From: Chitinophaga pinensis
Lineage (GTDB): Bacteria; Bacteroidota; Bacteroidia; Flavobacteriales; Flavobacteriaceae
DNA length: 34,102 nt
Reading direction: 5' to 3'
Assembly: GCA_943324545.2 (NCBI GenBank)
Contig: CALPMA020000007.1
Span: forward strand, 1-34,102
Of the stretch, positions 33,988-34,102 are shown in pieces; the stretch's first letter is position 1, and every line of letters starts with the position of its first letter. A program made the translations under genes and the position numbers. The notes under the pieces are model-generated. The model saw only the letters and a program-made list of their open reading frames with translations, searched no databases and was not told the origin of the DNA.

Positions 33988-34102
33988 TTATTTCTTAGTC
34001 TGAATTTGAATCCATTTTAAGATTTCTATTAATGCTGAAGGCGAAATTGTTTGTTCGATTTCTGAATATTCTTGTGGCGCTCCCGATTTACATTCTTGAA
34101 AT
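33988..34102 (-). CDS. Unrecognised protein, C-terminal end only (truncated by window edge)
   Basis: A minus-strand frame is open from the window edge to a stop at 33988 and encodes 37 complete residues beginning FQECKSGAPQEYSEIEQ and ending ILKWIQIQTKK. The other two minus frames contain stops, and the composition (amphipathic helix followed by a basic end) looks like a true protein C-terminus. It lies 46 bases upstream of the radical SAM gene on the same strand. Too little is present to name a family. Confidence 0.55.
   Translation of the reverse strand, partial: FQECKSGAPQEYSEIEQTISPSALIEILKWIQIQTKK

Overview
The window looks like chromosome of a member of the Flavobacteriia, most likely Flavobacterium or a close relative. 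It is very AT-rich. Three proteins carry type IX secretion (T9SS) C-terminal sorting domains, two of type B and one of type A. Families typical of the phylum are present, such as DUF5777, choice-of-anchor L and the pRiA4b ORF-3-like domain. Intergenic regions repeatedly show the Bacteroidetes -7 promoter motif TAnnTTTG. No tRNA, rRNA, transposase or CRISPR array was seen.

Layout. (1) 1-2711, plus strand: end of a surface-polysaccharide cluster, with a truncated polysaccharide deacetylase, a GT9 heptosyltransferase-like enzyme and a GT4 glycosyltransferase. (2) 2829-3665: a lone exported, probably beta-rich protein. (3) 3668-9891, minus strand: a seven-gene polysaccharide/LPS operon of four GT2-type glycosyltransferases, a WaaP/InaA-like sugar kinase, a DegT-fold enzyme with His instead of the PLP lysine (the mark of ColD/RfbH 3-dehydratases) and a short SDR. 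It is read from a well-formed promoter that lies back to back with the promoter of tsaC. (4) 10062-13906, plus strand: housekeeping genes tsaC, cca, ctaA and a CDP-alcohol phosphatidyltransferase. (5) 13907-14320: a gene-free spacer holding a structured RNA candidate. (6) 14321-17906: a pRiA4b ORF-3-like acidic protein, a nucleoid-associated protein with a strong terminator, and an ABC exporter pair. (7) 17922-26019: two T9SS type B surface proteins of 765 and about 1920 residues, built from shared C-D-x-D-type modules; the larger has an IgGFc-binding-like N-terminus and a duplicated block of Ig-like units. (8) 26028-26120: a second copy of the structured RNA candidate, just before rimO. (9) 26173-27992: rimO and a Gly/Met-rich exported protein, closed by a strong, probably bidirectional terminator. 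(10) 28040-31684, minus strand: two small operons encoding YceI, a lipoprotein cytochrome c, a DUF5777 barrel, a membrane-anchored OB-fold protein, a secreted DOMON protein with possible haem ligands and an exported ankyrin protein. Together these look like an envelope redox or haem-handling module. (11) 31749-34102: a large B12-binding-type radical SAM protein with CX4CX2C spacing, and the C-terminal end of an unrecognised gene.

How the parts fit. Regions 1 and 3 together would build and decorate a surface glycan with an acid-labile deoxysugar and phosphorylated sugars. Region 7 supplies secreted adhesin-like proteins. Region 10 is the best candidate for an undescribed system: six co-oriented exported or membrane proteins, of which one is surely and one possibly haem-binding, with an ankyrin partner of the kind known elsewhere to serve haem delivery. 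All functional links are inferred from gene order and motifs.
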